A stretch of 64,000 nucleotides of DNA from Winogradskyella eximia (GCF_003386165.1 NZ_QRDV01000010.1:1-64000); one strand, 5' to 3'; shown: positions 1-8,273, numbered from the stretch's first letter. Numbers and translations are program-made. Notes: generated from the letters alone by a model not told the origin.

Positions 1-110
1 CACACGCTAAAAGAGCTGCAAAAAGTGCAATTAATTTATACAACGAAATAAGATTACATTTATCTTTAGACTATAAAACACCTAATATGGTATATCAATT
101 ATCAGCGTAA
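1..110 (+). pseudogene. C-terminal end of an IS3-family transposase (OrfB), cut by window edge
   Basis: The third frame, starting at position 3, reads 35 residues to a stop at 108-110. The reading contains NLYNEIRLHLSLDYKTPNMV, the typical C-terminal end of the integrase-like catalytic domain of IS3-family OrfB (YN..R.H.SL.YKTP). The rest of the gene lies outside the window, so I cannot say whether the element is intact. It precedes a sequence resembling an IS3 right end. Confidence 0.75.
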
Positions 111-150
111 ATTCAATTTTAACCTGTATCCATATTTCAGGACTAGATAT
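1..150 (+). mobile_element. Right end of an IS3-family insertion sequence
   Basis: The transposase tail stops at 110 and is followed by a short non-coding stretch with TATTTCAGGAC at 133-143, which resembles the right terminal repeat of many Bacteroidota IS3 elements. The exact boundary near 143-150 is inferred: the left end is outside the window, so the inverted repeat and the target duplication cannot be checked. Confidence 0.5.
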
Positions 151-151
151 T

Positions 152-256
152 TTAAAAGAACTCACGAAACAAGAAATATTTTCAGCTACAACTATAAAGG
201 ATTTGGATACATTAATCATAAATAACACGGATAAATTTGTCTCATTATTTAATTAA
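152..256 (+). pseudogene. Remnant C-terminus of an unidentified gene next to the IS end
   Basis: An open frame without any start codon runs from the probable IS end to TAA at 254-256 and reads about 34 residues beginning LKELTKQEIFSATTIKDLDT. It has plausible protein composition and ends 11 bases before the next gene. I infer that it is the 3' part of a gene interrupted by the insertion. I do not recognise the family, and it could be chance. Confidence 0.35.
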
Positions 257-267
257 AAAAATAAAAT

Positions 268-1134
268 ATGAATTTATCAGGTAAAACAGCAATCGTAACA
301 GGTTCAAACACAGGTATTGGATATGAAACCGCCTTGGATTTGTTCAAAAAAGGAGCAAAAGTATATATTGCTTGTCGTAATCAAGACAAAGCACTTAAAG
401 CTATCCAAAAAATGGAGATTAACGGAGGAACAGGCGAATTAGTTTATGAACAGTTAGATTTGGCAAGTTTGAGTTCTGTGAAAGCATTTGCGGACAATGT
501 GATACAAGCTGAATCAAGTCTCGATTTGTTGATTAACAATGCAGGAATAATGATTCCACCACAATCAAAAACTGAAGATGGTTTTGAAACTCAGTTCGGA
601 GTAAACTTCGTTGGTCATTTTGCCCTTACGGGTCATCTTTTTAATTTATTAGAATCAACAAAGGGTTCGAGAGTTGTCACATTAAGTAGTATTGCTCATA
701 GAGGTGCTGCTATCGATTTTGATAATTTCCGATTAGAGAAAGAGTATAATAATTGGAGAGAGTACGGACAAAGCAAATTTGCAGATATCATTTTTGCGCT
801 AGAATTTAACAAACGATTGAAACTAAATGGGAGTCAAATCACATCTTTAGCTGCACACCCAGGATTTAGTAAAACAGATTTACAAGTACACATGGATAAG
901 GATATGCTTGCGTCACTTGAACTAATGACTGCCAAAGAAGGTGCTCAACCTACATTAGCCGCTTGCTTGCGTGAAGATGTAAAGGGAGGACAATATTGGG
1001 GACCAGATGGTCATAATGAACAAAAAGGAAAACCAGCTATAGCAAAAATTGATGCAGCAGCTTTAGATGAAACCTTAAATGCTAAGCTATGGGATTGGGC
1101 TAAAGAAACAACAAAAGCAGATTTTCCTTTTTAA
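268..1134 (+). CDS. Short-chain dehydrogenase/reductase (SDR, retinol-dehydrogenase-like)
   Basis: A 288-residue NAD(P)-dependent oxidoreductase of the classical SDR fold. The cofactor motif TGSNTGIG is at residues 11-18, the structural NNAG at 90-93, a catalytic Ser at 140-141, and YGQSK with the catalytic Tyr166 and Lys170. It is most like the retinol dehydrogenase/WW-domain-oxidoreductase-like group, which is common in bacteria with unknown substrates. The next gene on the same strand is an AraC regulator, a frequent pairing for accessory SDRs. The gene sits directly beside an IS end, which suggests mobile neighbourhood history. The substrate cannot be read from the sequence. Confidence 0.9.
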   Translation: MNLSGKTAIVTGSNTGIGYETALDLFKKGAKVYIACRNQDKALKAIQKMEINGGTGELVYEQLDLASLSSVKAFADNVIQAESSLDLLINNAGIMIPPQSKTEDGFETQFGVNFVGHFALTGHLFNLLESTKGSRVVTLSSIAHRGAAIDFDNFRLEKEYNNWREYGQSKFADIIFALEFNKRLKLNGSQITSLAAHPGFSKTDLQVHMDKDMLASLELMTAKEGAQPTLAACLREDVKGGQYWGPDGHNEQKGKPAIAKIDAAALDETLNAKLWDWAKETTKADFPF

Positions 1135-1194
1135 ATAGTTTATACAACTAAATTGTATGATAAAAAAGCGCTAATAACCCTAATACTATTAAAA

Positions 1195-2112
1195 ATGCCT
1201 ATTCCAACAAGGTTAAAAACAATAAGCGAACTTCATCGATTCAACAACATATCTTCACCTAAACATCCATTGATTAGTCTGATAGATTATAGCGAAATAA
1301 AACCAACACCTATAAACAATGAATTAAAATGGGTTCAAGAATTTTATACGATTTCAGTAAAACGAAATGTTGTTGGTAAATATCGTTATGGTCAAGAATC
1401 ATATGATTTTGATGAGGGATTAATGACTTTTTTTTCACCAGAGCAAGTAATTTCAGTCCAATTGATAGAAGAAGATTTGAATAATAGACCTTCAGGATGG
1501 ATTTTAGCAATCCATCCTGATTTTCTATTTGGCACTTCTCTAGCGAAAGACATAAAAAAATATACGTTTTTGAATTATTCCGTTCGGGAAGCGCTTTTTT
1601 TATCTGAAAAGGAAGAAAATACAATCTTTGAAATACTTCAAAATATAAAGAGCGAATATCAAGCGAACCTAGACCAGTTCAGTCAACAAATCATAATAAG
1701 TCAATTAGAATTATTACTTAACTATGCTGAGAGATTTTATCAGCGTCAATTTTTGACACGTAAAAAATCCAATCACCAAATATTGGATAAATTGGAAATT
1801 CTATTGGAAGAATATTTTAAAGAAGATAGTGTTTTTGACAAAGGCTTGCCTACTGTTCAAGAAGTATCACAAAACTTAAATCTTACAACAGATTATTTAA
1901 GTACTATGCTAAAAAATTTAACAGGACAAACAACACAACAACATATTCACAATAAATTAATTGAAAAAGCCAAGATAAAGTTATCTACCACAAATTTGTC
2001 TGTAAGTGAAATTGCGTATGAATTGGGTTATGAACATTCACAATCATTCAACAAATTATTTAAATCCAAGACCAATCAAACGCCATTGGAATTTAGAGCT
2101 TCATTCAATTGA
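1195..2112 (+). CDS. AraC-family transcriptional regulator
   Basis: A DNA-binding activator of about 305 residues. The C-terminal third carries the two helix-turn-helix motifs of the AraC/XylS family (VQEVSQNLNLTTDYLSTMLK, then VSEIAYELGYEHSQSFNKLF and the closing TPLEFR). The N-terminal part is a cupin-like effector or dimerisation domain. A frame with a TTG at 1153 extends further upstream, but the ATG at 1195 gives MPIPTRLKTISELHRF, which matches the usual start of this Bacteroidota subgroup, so I place the start there. It probably controls the SDR gene 60 bases upstream; that is inferred from position only. Confidence 0.9.
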   Translation: MPIPTRLKTISELHRFNNISSPKHPLISLIDYSEIKPTPINNELKWVQEFYTISVKRNVVGKYRYGQESYDFDEGLMTFFSPEQVISVQLIEEDLNNRPSGWILAIHPDFLFGTSLAKDIKKYTFLNYSVREALFLSEKEENTIFEILQNIKSEYQANLDQFSQQIIISQLELLLNYAERFYQRQFLTRKKSNHQILDKLEILLEEYFKEDSVFDKGLPTVQEVSQNLNLTTDYLSTMLKNLTGQTTQQHIHNKLIEKAKIKLSTTNLSVSEIAYELGYEHSQSFNKLFKSKTNQTPLEFRASFN

Positions 2113-2128
2113 AGAAAAAAAACGAACG

Positions 2129-2263
2129 CACAACAACGTATATAATTTATTGCAAGTTCTAGCCTACTGACGAAAATCCTCGCGGATTTTCTATTCAGTT
2201 TTTATTTGCTAAATTACGTGCTAAACCACGCAACAAACCATATACAAAACCGCTGTGTACAAG
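2129..2263. repeat. Structured intergenic repeat, candidate attC-like cassette boundary
   Basis: Between the AraC gene and the next ORF lies a block with nested inverted repeats. The left arm (2132-2153) and right arm (about 2228-2263, ending CGCTGTGTACAAG) form imperfect inverted ends. A central hairpin occupies 2166-2199. From memory, similar blocks recur between accessory genes of many Flavobacteriia, which recalls integron attC sites. No integrase gene is visible, so the identity is an inference. Confidence 0.4.
2166..2199. other. Strong hairpin in the candidate repeat
   Basis: GAAAATCC (2172-2179) pairs perfectly with GGATTTTC (2184-2191) around a TCGC loop. The outer ACTGA (2166-2170) pairs with TCAGT (2195-2199). 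No T-run follows directly, so a Rho-independent terminator for the AraC gene is less likely than a structural element, although termination is not excluded. Confidence 0.6.
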
Positions 2264-2287
2264 TACAAAACAATAAATTTAATTATT

Positions 2288-3136
2288 ATGAAAAATAGAA
2301 TTTTAATAATTCTAGGGCTATTACTTTTGATTCAAAAAACACAAAGCCAAGATATTAAAATCACACTAGGAAAAACTGATTTTGATAATGCGAGCGTTTT
2401 ATTAACAAATGGCAAAACTCTGCTTGGTGAAGTTCAAGATTTTAAATCACCAAATACTATTGAAATTGTTGGTAACCCGTTTAGCTTTACAATGTCAGCA
2501 ACAGAAGAACTTGAAAAAGACTTAAATCTAAATCGTAAACAAATAAAATTCAGAAAAAGCAAGGATGATCAATATCAACTAATTCCTGCTGACTCTATCG
2601 ATACGGTCCACTTTTTTGACGATGAACTCAACAAAAACCTCGAATTTAAGAGATTACAAATTGTAAGAAGCATTAACGGTAAAATTAATGAAACTAAACG
2701 CACAATATTCTTACCTGTTTTCAAAAAAGATTCTATTAATTTATATGGATACCATTTATATTCAAGTGGACAATATGCAACTACAATTTTCTACCTAAAT
2801 AATCCAAAAGATAATCTTGCGGTTGCACCATACGATATGAGATTTAACGAAATATTTTCTGCACGAAAAAAACTTATTGAACGAATTGTTAGTTCGTACA
2901 AATTTGTTTCTGGGAATTGCCCAACTTTTCATAATTGGCTCGATAAAAAGTTTTATTCCCAAACAAGTGAAATTAATAGAGACGATTACAAAAAACTTCA
3001 AAAAGAAATAAAAAAGGGTAAAAAAAGTTTCAAATCCAAAGAAAAAAAACTAGAATTTGAAAGAGAAAAATGGACCGAATTTTATATTAAATCTTTTTCA
3101 CCTGCCATAAAAAAATATAAGGAATTGTGTAAGTGA
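2288..3136 (+). CDS. Exported protein of unknown function, possible cassette gene
   Basis: About 282 residues. A hydrophobic N-terminus (KNRILIILGLLLLI) ending in TQSQ looks like a Sec signal peptide, so the product is probably periplasmic or surface-exposed. The body contains GYHLYSSGQYATTIFYLNN and a very lysine-rich C-terminal helix (from about residue 235). I do not recognise a named family. An upstream GTG at 2255 would extend the frame, but it lies inside the structured repeat and would put 11 residues before the signal peptide, so the ATG at 2288 is preferred. The gene is flanked by similar short motifs at 2132-2153 and 3148-3173. Confidence 0.75.
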   Translation: MKNRILIILGLLLLIQKTQSQDIKITLGKTDFDNASVLLTNGKTLLGEVQDFKSPNTIEIVGNPFSFTMSATEELEKDLNLNRKQIKFRKSKDDQYQLIPADSIDTVHFFDDELNKNLEFKRLQIVRSINGKINETKRTIFLPVFKKDSINLYGYHLYSSGQYATTIFYLNNPKDNLAVAPYDMRFNEIFSARKKLIERIVSSYKFVSGNCPTFHNWLDKKFYSQTSEINRDDYKKLQKEIKKGKKSFKSKEKKLEFEREKWTEFYIKSFSPAIKKYKELCK

Positions 3137-3147
3137 TGACACCAGCA

Positions 3148-3173
3148 AACAACAAACGTGTAAAATTAGTTGC
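3148..3173 (+). repeat. Second copy of the cassette left-arm motif
   Basis: AACAACAAACGTGTAAAATT followed by AGTTGC resembles the left arm of the repeat at 2132-2153 (AACAACGTATATAATTTATT then GC). It begins 12 bases after the stop of the unknown exported protein. The similarity is short and was judged by eye. No strong central hairpin follows here. Confidence 0.3.
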
Positions 3174-3264
3174 TTATCGCATATTCTATCAGTGATCTAA
3201 TAGCTAAATTAGTAACTGAGCCAAATTATCATTAATGCAAGAAACCAAGAGAATCATAAGAAAA

Positions 3265-3294
3265 AAAGACGAAAACTATTTAGTTTTCGTCTTT
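3265..3294 (-). terminator. Rho-independent terminator overlapping the 3' end of the lipoprotein gene
   Basis: A 14-base perfect inverted repeat: AAAGACGAAAACTA (3265-3278), a TT loop, and TAGTTTTCGTCTTT (3281-3294). On the minus strand the hairpin is followed by a run of T residues. One arm contains the last codons and the stop of the gene at 3280-3771. Confidence 0.75.
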
Positions 3295-3771
3295 AGGTTT
3301 AATGAATTCTGACTGGTACTTTTCTAAGAATTGCTTTTGTCTTGCAAGCATTTGTTGTCGTACTTTGTCAATATCCATAAAGTCTTTTCCAAAACTACTT
3401 CCAAAAAAATCATCATTAAAAAAGCGTTTGCTAAAAAGTGAATCTTGAGAGAAAATATCATTAAACCCTTCATTTTCAAAATGCGAAAAATTTCTAAAAA
3501 ATCTTGATTTAAAAGTTTGCATTATACTATCTCTATCTGAAGGTGATAAATTATCAAACTTACTTTCGGAAGACCACGAATAAATGCTATCGTACCTTAT
3601 TAGGTTTCCGTTTTCATCAAATTCTTTATCAACTTTCCAACTGCCTTTAGGCTCTTCTACAATATTACTTTCTGAATTTTTTAATTCTTCTTTCTGTGCT
3701 TTACCTTCTTGTCCGTTGCAACTAATACAGAATAAAGCAAACATTAATGATAACATTTGTTTTTTCATCAT
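3280..3771 (-). CDS. Small putative lipoprotein of unknown function
   Basis: 163 residues. The N-terminus KKQMLSLMFALFCISC ends in a lipobox-like ISC followed by NGQ, so the mature protein should be a lipoprotein. The rest is strongly charged and rich in Phe, Ser and Asp (SKFDNLSPSDRDSIMQTFKS; FFNDDFFGSSFGKDF), with no recognisable domain. A second Met directly after the first (3768) is an equally good start. The 3' end is built into a terminator hairpin. It is co-oriented with a 78-residue gene and Hsp20 upstream, but the gaps of 29 and 88 bases do not prove an operon. Confidence 0.7.
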   Translation of the reverse strand: MMKKQMLSLMFALFCISCNGQEGKAQKEELKNSESNIVEEPKGSWKVDKEFDENGNLIRYDSIYSWSSESKFDNLSPSDRDSIMQTFKSRFFRNFSHFENEGFNDIFSQDSLFSKRFFNDDFFGSSFGKDFMDIDKVRQQMLARQKQFLEKYQSEFIKPKDEN

Positions 3772-3800
3772 TTGACGTTTTAAGTTAAACTATTTAAAAA

Positions 3801-4037
3801 TTATGTTTTAAACAACCCACCAGTTTCAGTCAGCTTTATTAACTTATTTTGGTGAATCACTTCTAAATTTCGTACACCACTTTTATACCAAACACATTCT
3901 AAATAACTATCATTATTAACCAAGCCAAAAAATGAATCTTTTTTGGGAACGTATCTCAGAACTTCCATTTTTGGTGCAGAAATTTTACCTTTTACTTTTA
4001 CCCAATCACCAGGTTTAAATTTTCTTGGCATAACCAT
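3801..4037 (-). CDS. Small protein resembling YodC/DUF2158
   Basis: 78 residues. The pattern FKPGDWVKVKGKISAPKMEV followed by LECVWYKSG and a terminal NKLIKL resembles the YodC/DUF2158 family (GDxVxLKSGGPxM, CxWF..G), whose members are short beta-barrel-like proteins of unknown role. No signal peptide is seen, so it is probably cytoplasmic. A second in-frame ATG two codons downstream is an alternative start. Its position between a lipoprotein and Hsp20 gives no clear functional hint. The family assignment is by motif resemblance only. Confidence 0.6.
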   Translation of the reverse strand: MVMPRKFKPGDWVKVKGKISAPKMEVLRYVPKKDSFFGLVNNDSYLECVWYKSGVRNLEVIHQNKLIKLTETGGLFKT

Positions 4038-4125
4038 ATCTATTTAAACAATTACTATAAACCATAGAGCAACAAGGCTGAAAAAATCAGCCTCGTTACT
4101 AGTGTTTTCATAAAAAGTGGTACAA

Positions 4126-4602
4126 TTATTTGATTTCGATGCTTCTTACTGGCTTATTCTTTGCGTCTTCTCTCTTTGGCAGAAGAATACTTAAAATACC
4201 ATCTTTATAAGTTGCATTAATATCTTCATCATTTACCGTTTCTGGTAAAGTGAACGTTCTTTTAAACGAAGAATAACCAAACTCCCTTCTTGTATATTTT
4301 TCGTCCTTTTTTTCACTTTCCTCTTTAGTCTCTAAAGAAATCGATAAAATTTCATTATCAAGATCGAGATGAAAATCTGATTTATTTAAACCAGGAACTG
4401 CCATATCTACTATAAAGGCGTCCGCTGTTTCCTTAATATTTACTTTTGGCAGCGTTATTCCTGTATTAAAATTTGAAGTAAATACAGATGGGAGATCTCT
4501 ATTAAAAATATCATCTAACCACGTGGATAAAGTTGGGAAATTTGCATTTGAATTTGTGTTTGCTAAACTTCCGTTTTTAGGAACATTTACTAAATTGCTC
4601 AT
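4126..4602 (-). CDS. Small heat-shock protein, Hsp20/alpha-crystallin family
   Basis: About 158 residues. This ATP-independent holdase binds unfolding proteins during stress. The alpha-crystallin domain covers roughly residues 42-145, with VNIKETADAFIVDMAVPGLN at its start and NATYKDGILSILLPKRE near the end, followed by a C-terminal IEIK that fits the I-x-I tail. The frame can be extended by eight residues to 4626, but MSNLVNVPKN at 4602 matches the usual start of the family in this group. It stands alone with a 301-base spacer to the divergent gene, consistent with its own stress-regulated promoter. I could not identify a heat-shock operator. Confidence 0.93.
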   Translation of the reverse strand: MSNLVNVPKNGSLANTNSNANFPTLSTWLDDIFNRDLPSVFTSNFNTGITLPKVNIKETADAFIVDMAVPGLNKSDFHLDLDNEILSISLETKEESEKKDEKYTRREFGYSSFKRTFTLPETVNDEDINATYKDGILSILLPKREDAKNKPVRSIEIK

Positions 4603-4903
4603 AATTAAAAAATTTAAATTAAACATTATTTCAAATTTGAAATCTTTGATGATTTCGTTATTAAAGTTTGCAAAAAAAATACCAAAATTAATAACTCATA
4701 TTTTTAAACCATAAATTCCTAATAAGCATTAAAATTTCTGTCATATTTAAGAATAATTGTCATATTTTTCACTAATTAAGTGTCATCTTGACATTTTTAT
4801 GATAGAAAGATCACTATAAAAACGGTAGTAAAGCTTGGCCTAAATTAAGATTACAATTAAAAATAAATCAGACTTTATTTTTTATTAAAAAATATACTAA
4901 ATC

Positions 4904-5587
4904 ATGATACAAAACATTAAACATGAAGTTATTGAACAATTAGAAAAAGAAATTCTTTTTGGATTTTACAATGCAAATGATTTATTAGAGACTATAAGTG
5001 ATATGTTTTATAATGAGGAAAATTTTGATGAAAATTGGCTTAAAGATGAAATTGACACAAGATTAAAAAAGCATCAAAAAGAAAGTTTGAATTGGGCAAA
5101 ACCAACAGATTTTGATCGACTAGTACTTGCTTTTGACTCCCTTATTAAAGACAAAATTATTGCGCTTCATAAAGCAGGATACACCAGACAAGATGGCGAA
5201 GGTGACTGTGCTGAAATTATAGAAGAACTAAATAACAACGGCATAAAAGTACTGGGATATTGCTATTATCACACCCAAGATTTAGAAAGAGCAATTGGAG
5301 ATGAGCCAACACTTTTTATTGGTTATGATAGCTACAACCATAATGATGAACTCGCCATGGATGTTGCCAATAAAATTGTAAAGACTTTAGAGACTAATGG
5401 ATTTAAAGTTAATTGGAATGGTTCATTAGAGACTAGAATTCAAATTTCAGCCATAAATTGGCAAAAAACGGTTGATAATATAGATTATAACTATTCTAGA
5501 GTTTTAGATATTTTGCAACCCAACATACCAATTGAAGATGATACAATACTGAATAGAAAGCGAAAACCTTTCTGGAAATTTTGGTAG
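4904..5587 (+). CDS. DUF6891-like cytoplasmic protein
   Basis: 227 residues without signal peptide or membrane segment. The region GYTRQDGEGDCAEIIEEL, then GYCYYHTQDLERAI and a later block ending VNWNGSLETRIQI, resembles the DUF6891 family, which has no assigned reaction that I know of. The N-terminal 90 residues are helical and acidic. The C-terminus is very basic and aromatic (RKRKPFWKFW). It is divergent from Hsp20 and convergent with holA, and looks monocistronic. The family name is given from memory. Confidence 0.6.
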   Translation: MIQNIKHEVIEQLEKEILFGFYNANDLLETISDMFYNEENFDENWLKDEIDTRLKKHQKESLNWAKPTDFDRLVLAFDSLIKDKIIALHKAGYTRQDGEGDCAEIIEELNNNGIKVLGYCYYHTQDLERAIGDEPTLFIGYDSYNHNDELAMDVANKIVKTLETNGFKVNWNGSLETRIQISAINWQKTVDNIDYNYSRVLDILQPNIPIEDDTILNRKRKPFWKFW

Positions 5588-5627
5588 ATAACTGTCTATC
5601 TTCAAAAGAATTAAAGCTATATTACTT

Positions 5628-6632
5628 CTAACCTAAAACCTTTACTAACAATTCTTTAAGCAAGTCGCCTTGAGGCACTGCATTAGATCCAACACCTTTA
5701 CTTTTTACATCAAATTCACGTAAAACGCCAATTACATAACTCACTTTTTTCATTGGATAATTTCTGGCTGCTTCTAAATACTCATTTACAAAATAAGGAT
5801 TCACTTTTAAAGCAGACGCCACACTTCTAGGGTTTTTATCAGACATACCATGAAGATGCAATAATTGAGAAAAGAAACCGAATAGCAGTGAAACCGTAAC
5901 AACCATAGGATTGTCCTTAGGGTTATCTGCAAAATACTTAGCAATTTGATGCGCTTTTACCACATTACGTTGTCCTACAGCTTTGCGTAACTCAAAATTG
6001 TTATAATCTTTACTAATCCCAATATTTTCTTCAATATGCTCTGGAGTAATTTGTGTGCCTTCTGGTAAAACAATTTTAAGCTTACTGAGCTCATTATCAA
6101 TTTTACCTAAATCAGTTCCCAAAAACTCTACTAACATTTGTGCTGCTTTTGGTGAGATATTATAGTTCTGTCCTGCTAAAACCCGTCTAATCCAATCAGA
6201 GACTTGGTTTTCGTACATTTTTTTGCTTTCATAAACTACACCAACTTTATTAATGGCCTTATATAAAGCTTTTCGTTTATCTAGTTTTTTGTACTTATAA
6301 TTAATAACTAAAACTGTTGAAGGTTGCGGATTAGTAGCATATTGTGCCAATTTTTCAATGGTTCTGCTTAAATCTTGGGCTTCTTTTACAATCACAACCT
6401 GGCGTTCTGCCATCATTGGGTAACGCTTGGCATTGCTCACAATATCATCGATGGTTACATCTCTTCCGTATAATACCATTTGGTTAAAGCCCTTCTCAGC
6501 CTCGTCGAGCACGTTGTCTTCAATATAATCTGAAACTTTATCAATATAATAAGCCTCCTCACCCATTAAAAAATAGATAGGTTTAAGGTCGCCTTTTTTT
6601 ATCGCAGCTACTAATTGTTTTACTTCGTCCAA
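5628..6632 (-). CDS. holA: DNA polymerase III subunit delta
   Basis: 334 residues. The delta subunit opens the beta sliding clamp within the clamp-loader complex. The order is typical: an N-terminal PIYFLMGEEAYYIDKVSDYI region, a central AAA+-like part without a catalytic P-loop (as expected for delta), and a C-terminal helical collar (ADNPKDNPMVVTVSLLFGFF). Length is normal for Bacteroidota. The start codon is TTG at 6630-6632; the protein start (M)DEVKQLVAAIKKG fits the family, so this start is probably genuine. The gene is divergent from an HsdR-N-like gene, an arrangement I believe is common in Flavobacteriia. Confidence 0.92.
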   Translation of the reverse strand: MDEVKQLVAAIKKGDLKPIYFLMGEEAYYIDKVSDYIEDNVLDEAEKGFNQMVLYGRDVTIDDIVSNAKRYPMMAERQVVIVKEAQDLSRTIEKLAQYATNPQPSTVLVINYKYKKLDKRKALYKAINKVGVVYESKKMYENQVSDWIRRVLAGQNYNISPKAAQMLVEFLGTDLGKIDNELSKLKIVLPEGTQITPEHIEENIGISKDYNNFELRKAVGQRNVVKAHQIAKYFADNPKDNPMVVTVSLLFGFFSQLLHLHGMSDKNPRSVASALKVNPYFVNEYLEAARNYPMKKVSYVIGVLREFDVKSKGVGSNAVPQGDLLKELLVKVLG

Positions 6633-6768
6633 AAAATATATAAGTTCTAAGTTAATACCATAATTTCAGAACCAAATTCTAAAAGTGAATTTAAATATTT
6701 GGAATTTGAAATTTGTTCTTTGGATATTGGGTCTATGTGCTTAAATTTGACTAAAATTAGCTATTTAA

Positions 6769-7221
6769 GTGTTCCAAGAACTCAACTTTCCAAAGTTTGA
6801 ATACCGTTTCAAAAGTACAGAAAATAAAGTTTCTATTTTTGATGTCATTCGGAAAAAATTCATCATTCTTCAACCTGAAGAATGGGTAAGACAACATTGT
6901 GTTCATTATTTAATTAATGACAAAAAATTCCCTAAATCATTGATTAATGTTGAAAAAGAATTGACTATAAACGGATTAAAGAAACGATACGATATTGTGA
7001 TTTTTAATTCGGATGGAAGTATTTTTTTAATTGTAGAATGTAAATCGCACAATATAAAAATTGACCAAACCACTTTCGATCAAATTGCACGTTATAACTT
7101 AGTACTAAATGCAACGTATTTAATGGTTACTAATGGTTTAAATCATTATTATTGTGAAATGGATATGGAAAATGAACGCTATTCTTTTTTAAAAACGATT
7201 CCAGATTATAAATCTAATTAA
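6769..7221 (+). CDS. Stand-alone type I restriction HsdR N-terminal-like nuclease-fold protein
   Basis: 150 residues. The sequence EWVRQHCVHYLI near residue 38, then YDIVIFNSDGSIFLIVECKS, shows the PD-(D/E)xK core (Asp in YDIVIF, then E-C-K) seen at the N-terminus of HsdR proteins (HsdR_N family). There is no helicase part and no hsdM or hsdS nearby, so this is not a restriction system on present evidence. The start is GTG at 6769, directly after an in-frame TAA, which leaves no upstream alternative. The stop abuts the ATG of the next gene, so the two are probably co-transcribed. Confidence 0.8.
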   Translation: MFQELNFPKFEYRFKSTENKVSIFDVIRKKFIILQPEEWVRQHCVHYLINDKKFPKSLINVEKELTINGLKKRYDIVIFNSDGSIFLIVECKSHNIKIDQTTFDQIARYNLVLNATYLMVTNGLNHYYCEMDMENERYSFLKTIPDYKSN

Positions 7222-8214
7222 ATGCTTCAAAATAAAGATCTTGCTGTTGTAATTTTAAACTGGAATGGAAAAGCATTACTTGAGCAATTTCTTCCTTCTG
7301 TTATAAAGTATTCTGCTGATGCCGTTATTTATATGGCTGATAATAGTTCTACTGATGATTCTGTTGCTTTTGTTACAAAACAATTTCCTACAGTAAAAAT
7401 AATTCAGAATTCAGAAAACGGTGGCTATGCTAAAGGTTATAATGATGCACTTAAACATGTTACCGAGCCTCTACTCTGCTTACTTAATAGTGATATAGAG
7501 GTGACGGAAAATTGGCTTCAACCTATTATTTCTGAATTTAATCGTGATATTAATACAGCCATTATTCAACCTAAAATATTAGATTATAAAAACAAATCTT
7601 ATTTTGAATATGCTGGTGCAGCTGGTGGCTTTATAGATAAGTTTGGGTATCCTTATTGTCGAGGACGCATTTTTGACACTATTGAAGAAGATAACAATCA
7701 ATATAACGACACTACAACTATATTTTGGGCATCTGGAGCATGTTTATTTATTAAAAATTCAGTTTTTAAAGAATTAAAGGGATTTGATGAATCTTATTTT
7801 GCACATGTAGAAGAGATTGATTTGTGTTGGCGTGCATTTAATAAAAATTATAAAACAAAATATGTTGGTACCTCAACCATTTATCATGTAGGTGGTGCAA
7901 CTTTGAGTAATACTAACCCAAAAAAAACTTATCTCAATTTTAGAAATAGTTTGTTTACACTAGTAAAAAACACAGACTCTAATTTAGTTTTCAAAATTTT
8001 GTTTAGAATGCTACTGGATGGTGTTGCTGCTATTCGTTTTTTGTTTCAGCTAAAACCTTTATTTTTAGTAGCCATCTTTAAGGCACATATGTCTTTTTAC
8101 TACAATTTACCTCATCTTTTAAAGCAGCGTAAACAACTCAATCAACGCTCAAATTATTACGAATGCAACTCAATTGTTTGGTCTTATTTTATAAAAAAAA
8201 GAACTCAGTTTTAA
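7222..8214 (+). CDS. Family 2 glycosyltransferase (rhamnosyltransferase-like)
   Basis: 330 residues. A GT-A fold transferase: the N-terminal AVVILNWNGKALL and MADNSSTDDSV form the nucleotide-sugar site, LLNSDIEV contains the acidic metal-binding motif, and the acceptor region WASGACLFI is followed by GFDESYFAHVEEIDLCWR. These are typical of the WcaA/rhamnosyltransferase-type GT2 proteins. A C-terminal hydrophobic patch may associate with the membrane. The start codon follows the previous stop without a gap. Donor and acceptor sugars cannot be told from the sequence. Confidence 0.88.
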   Translation: MLQNKDLAVVILNWNGKALLEQFLPSVIKYSADAVIYMADNSSTDDSVAFVTKQFPTVKIIQNSENGGYAKGYNDALKHVTEPLLCLLNSDIEVTENWLQPIISEFNRDINTAIIQPKILDYKNKSYFEYAGAAGGFIDKFGYPYCRGRIFDTIEEDNNQYNDTTTIFWASGACLFIKNSVFKELKGFDESYFAHVEEIDLCWRAFNKNYKTKYVGTSTIYHVGGATLSNTNPKKTYLNFRNSLFTLVKNTDSNLVFKILFRMLLDGVAAIRFLFQLKPLFLVAIFKAHMSFYYNLPHLLKQRKQLNQRSNYYECNSIVWSYFIKKRTQF

Positions 8215-8273
8215 TTCTTTGTAAAACTGTTAAAATTTATGTTAATCCATGTTCAACGCGCTTTAGTTTTCCA

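Noticed and set aside
1310..1624. Open frame on the minus strand inside the AraC gene
   Set aside because: It is opposite a gene with a clear helix-turn-helix motif and its own translation has no recognisable composition or start context.
2255..2290. GTG start for the exported protein
   Set aside because: It lies within the structured repeat and puts 11 extra residues before a clear signal peptide.
4603..4903. Heat-shock operator (CIRCE) upstream of Hsp20
   Set aside because: No TTAGCACTC-N9-GAGTGCTAA-like inverted repeat was found in the spacer.
6769..7221. Part of a type I restriction system
   Set aside because: Only the small HsdR-N-like domain is present; no hsdM, hsdS or helicase part nearby.
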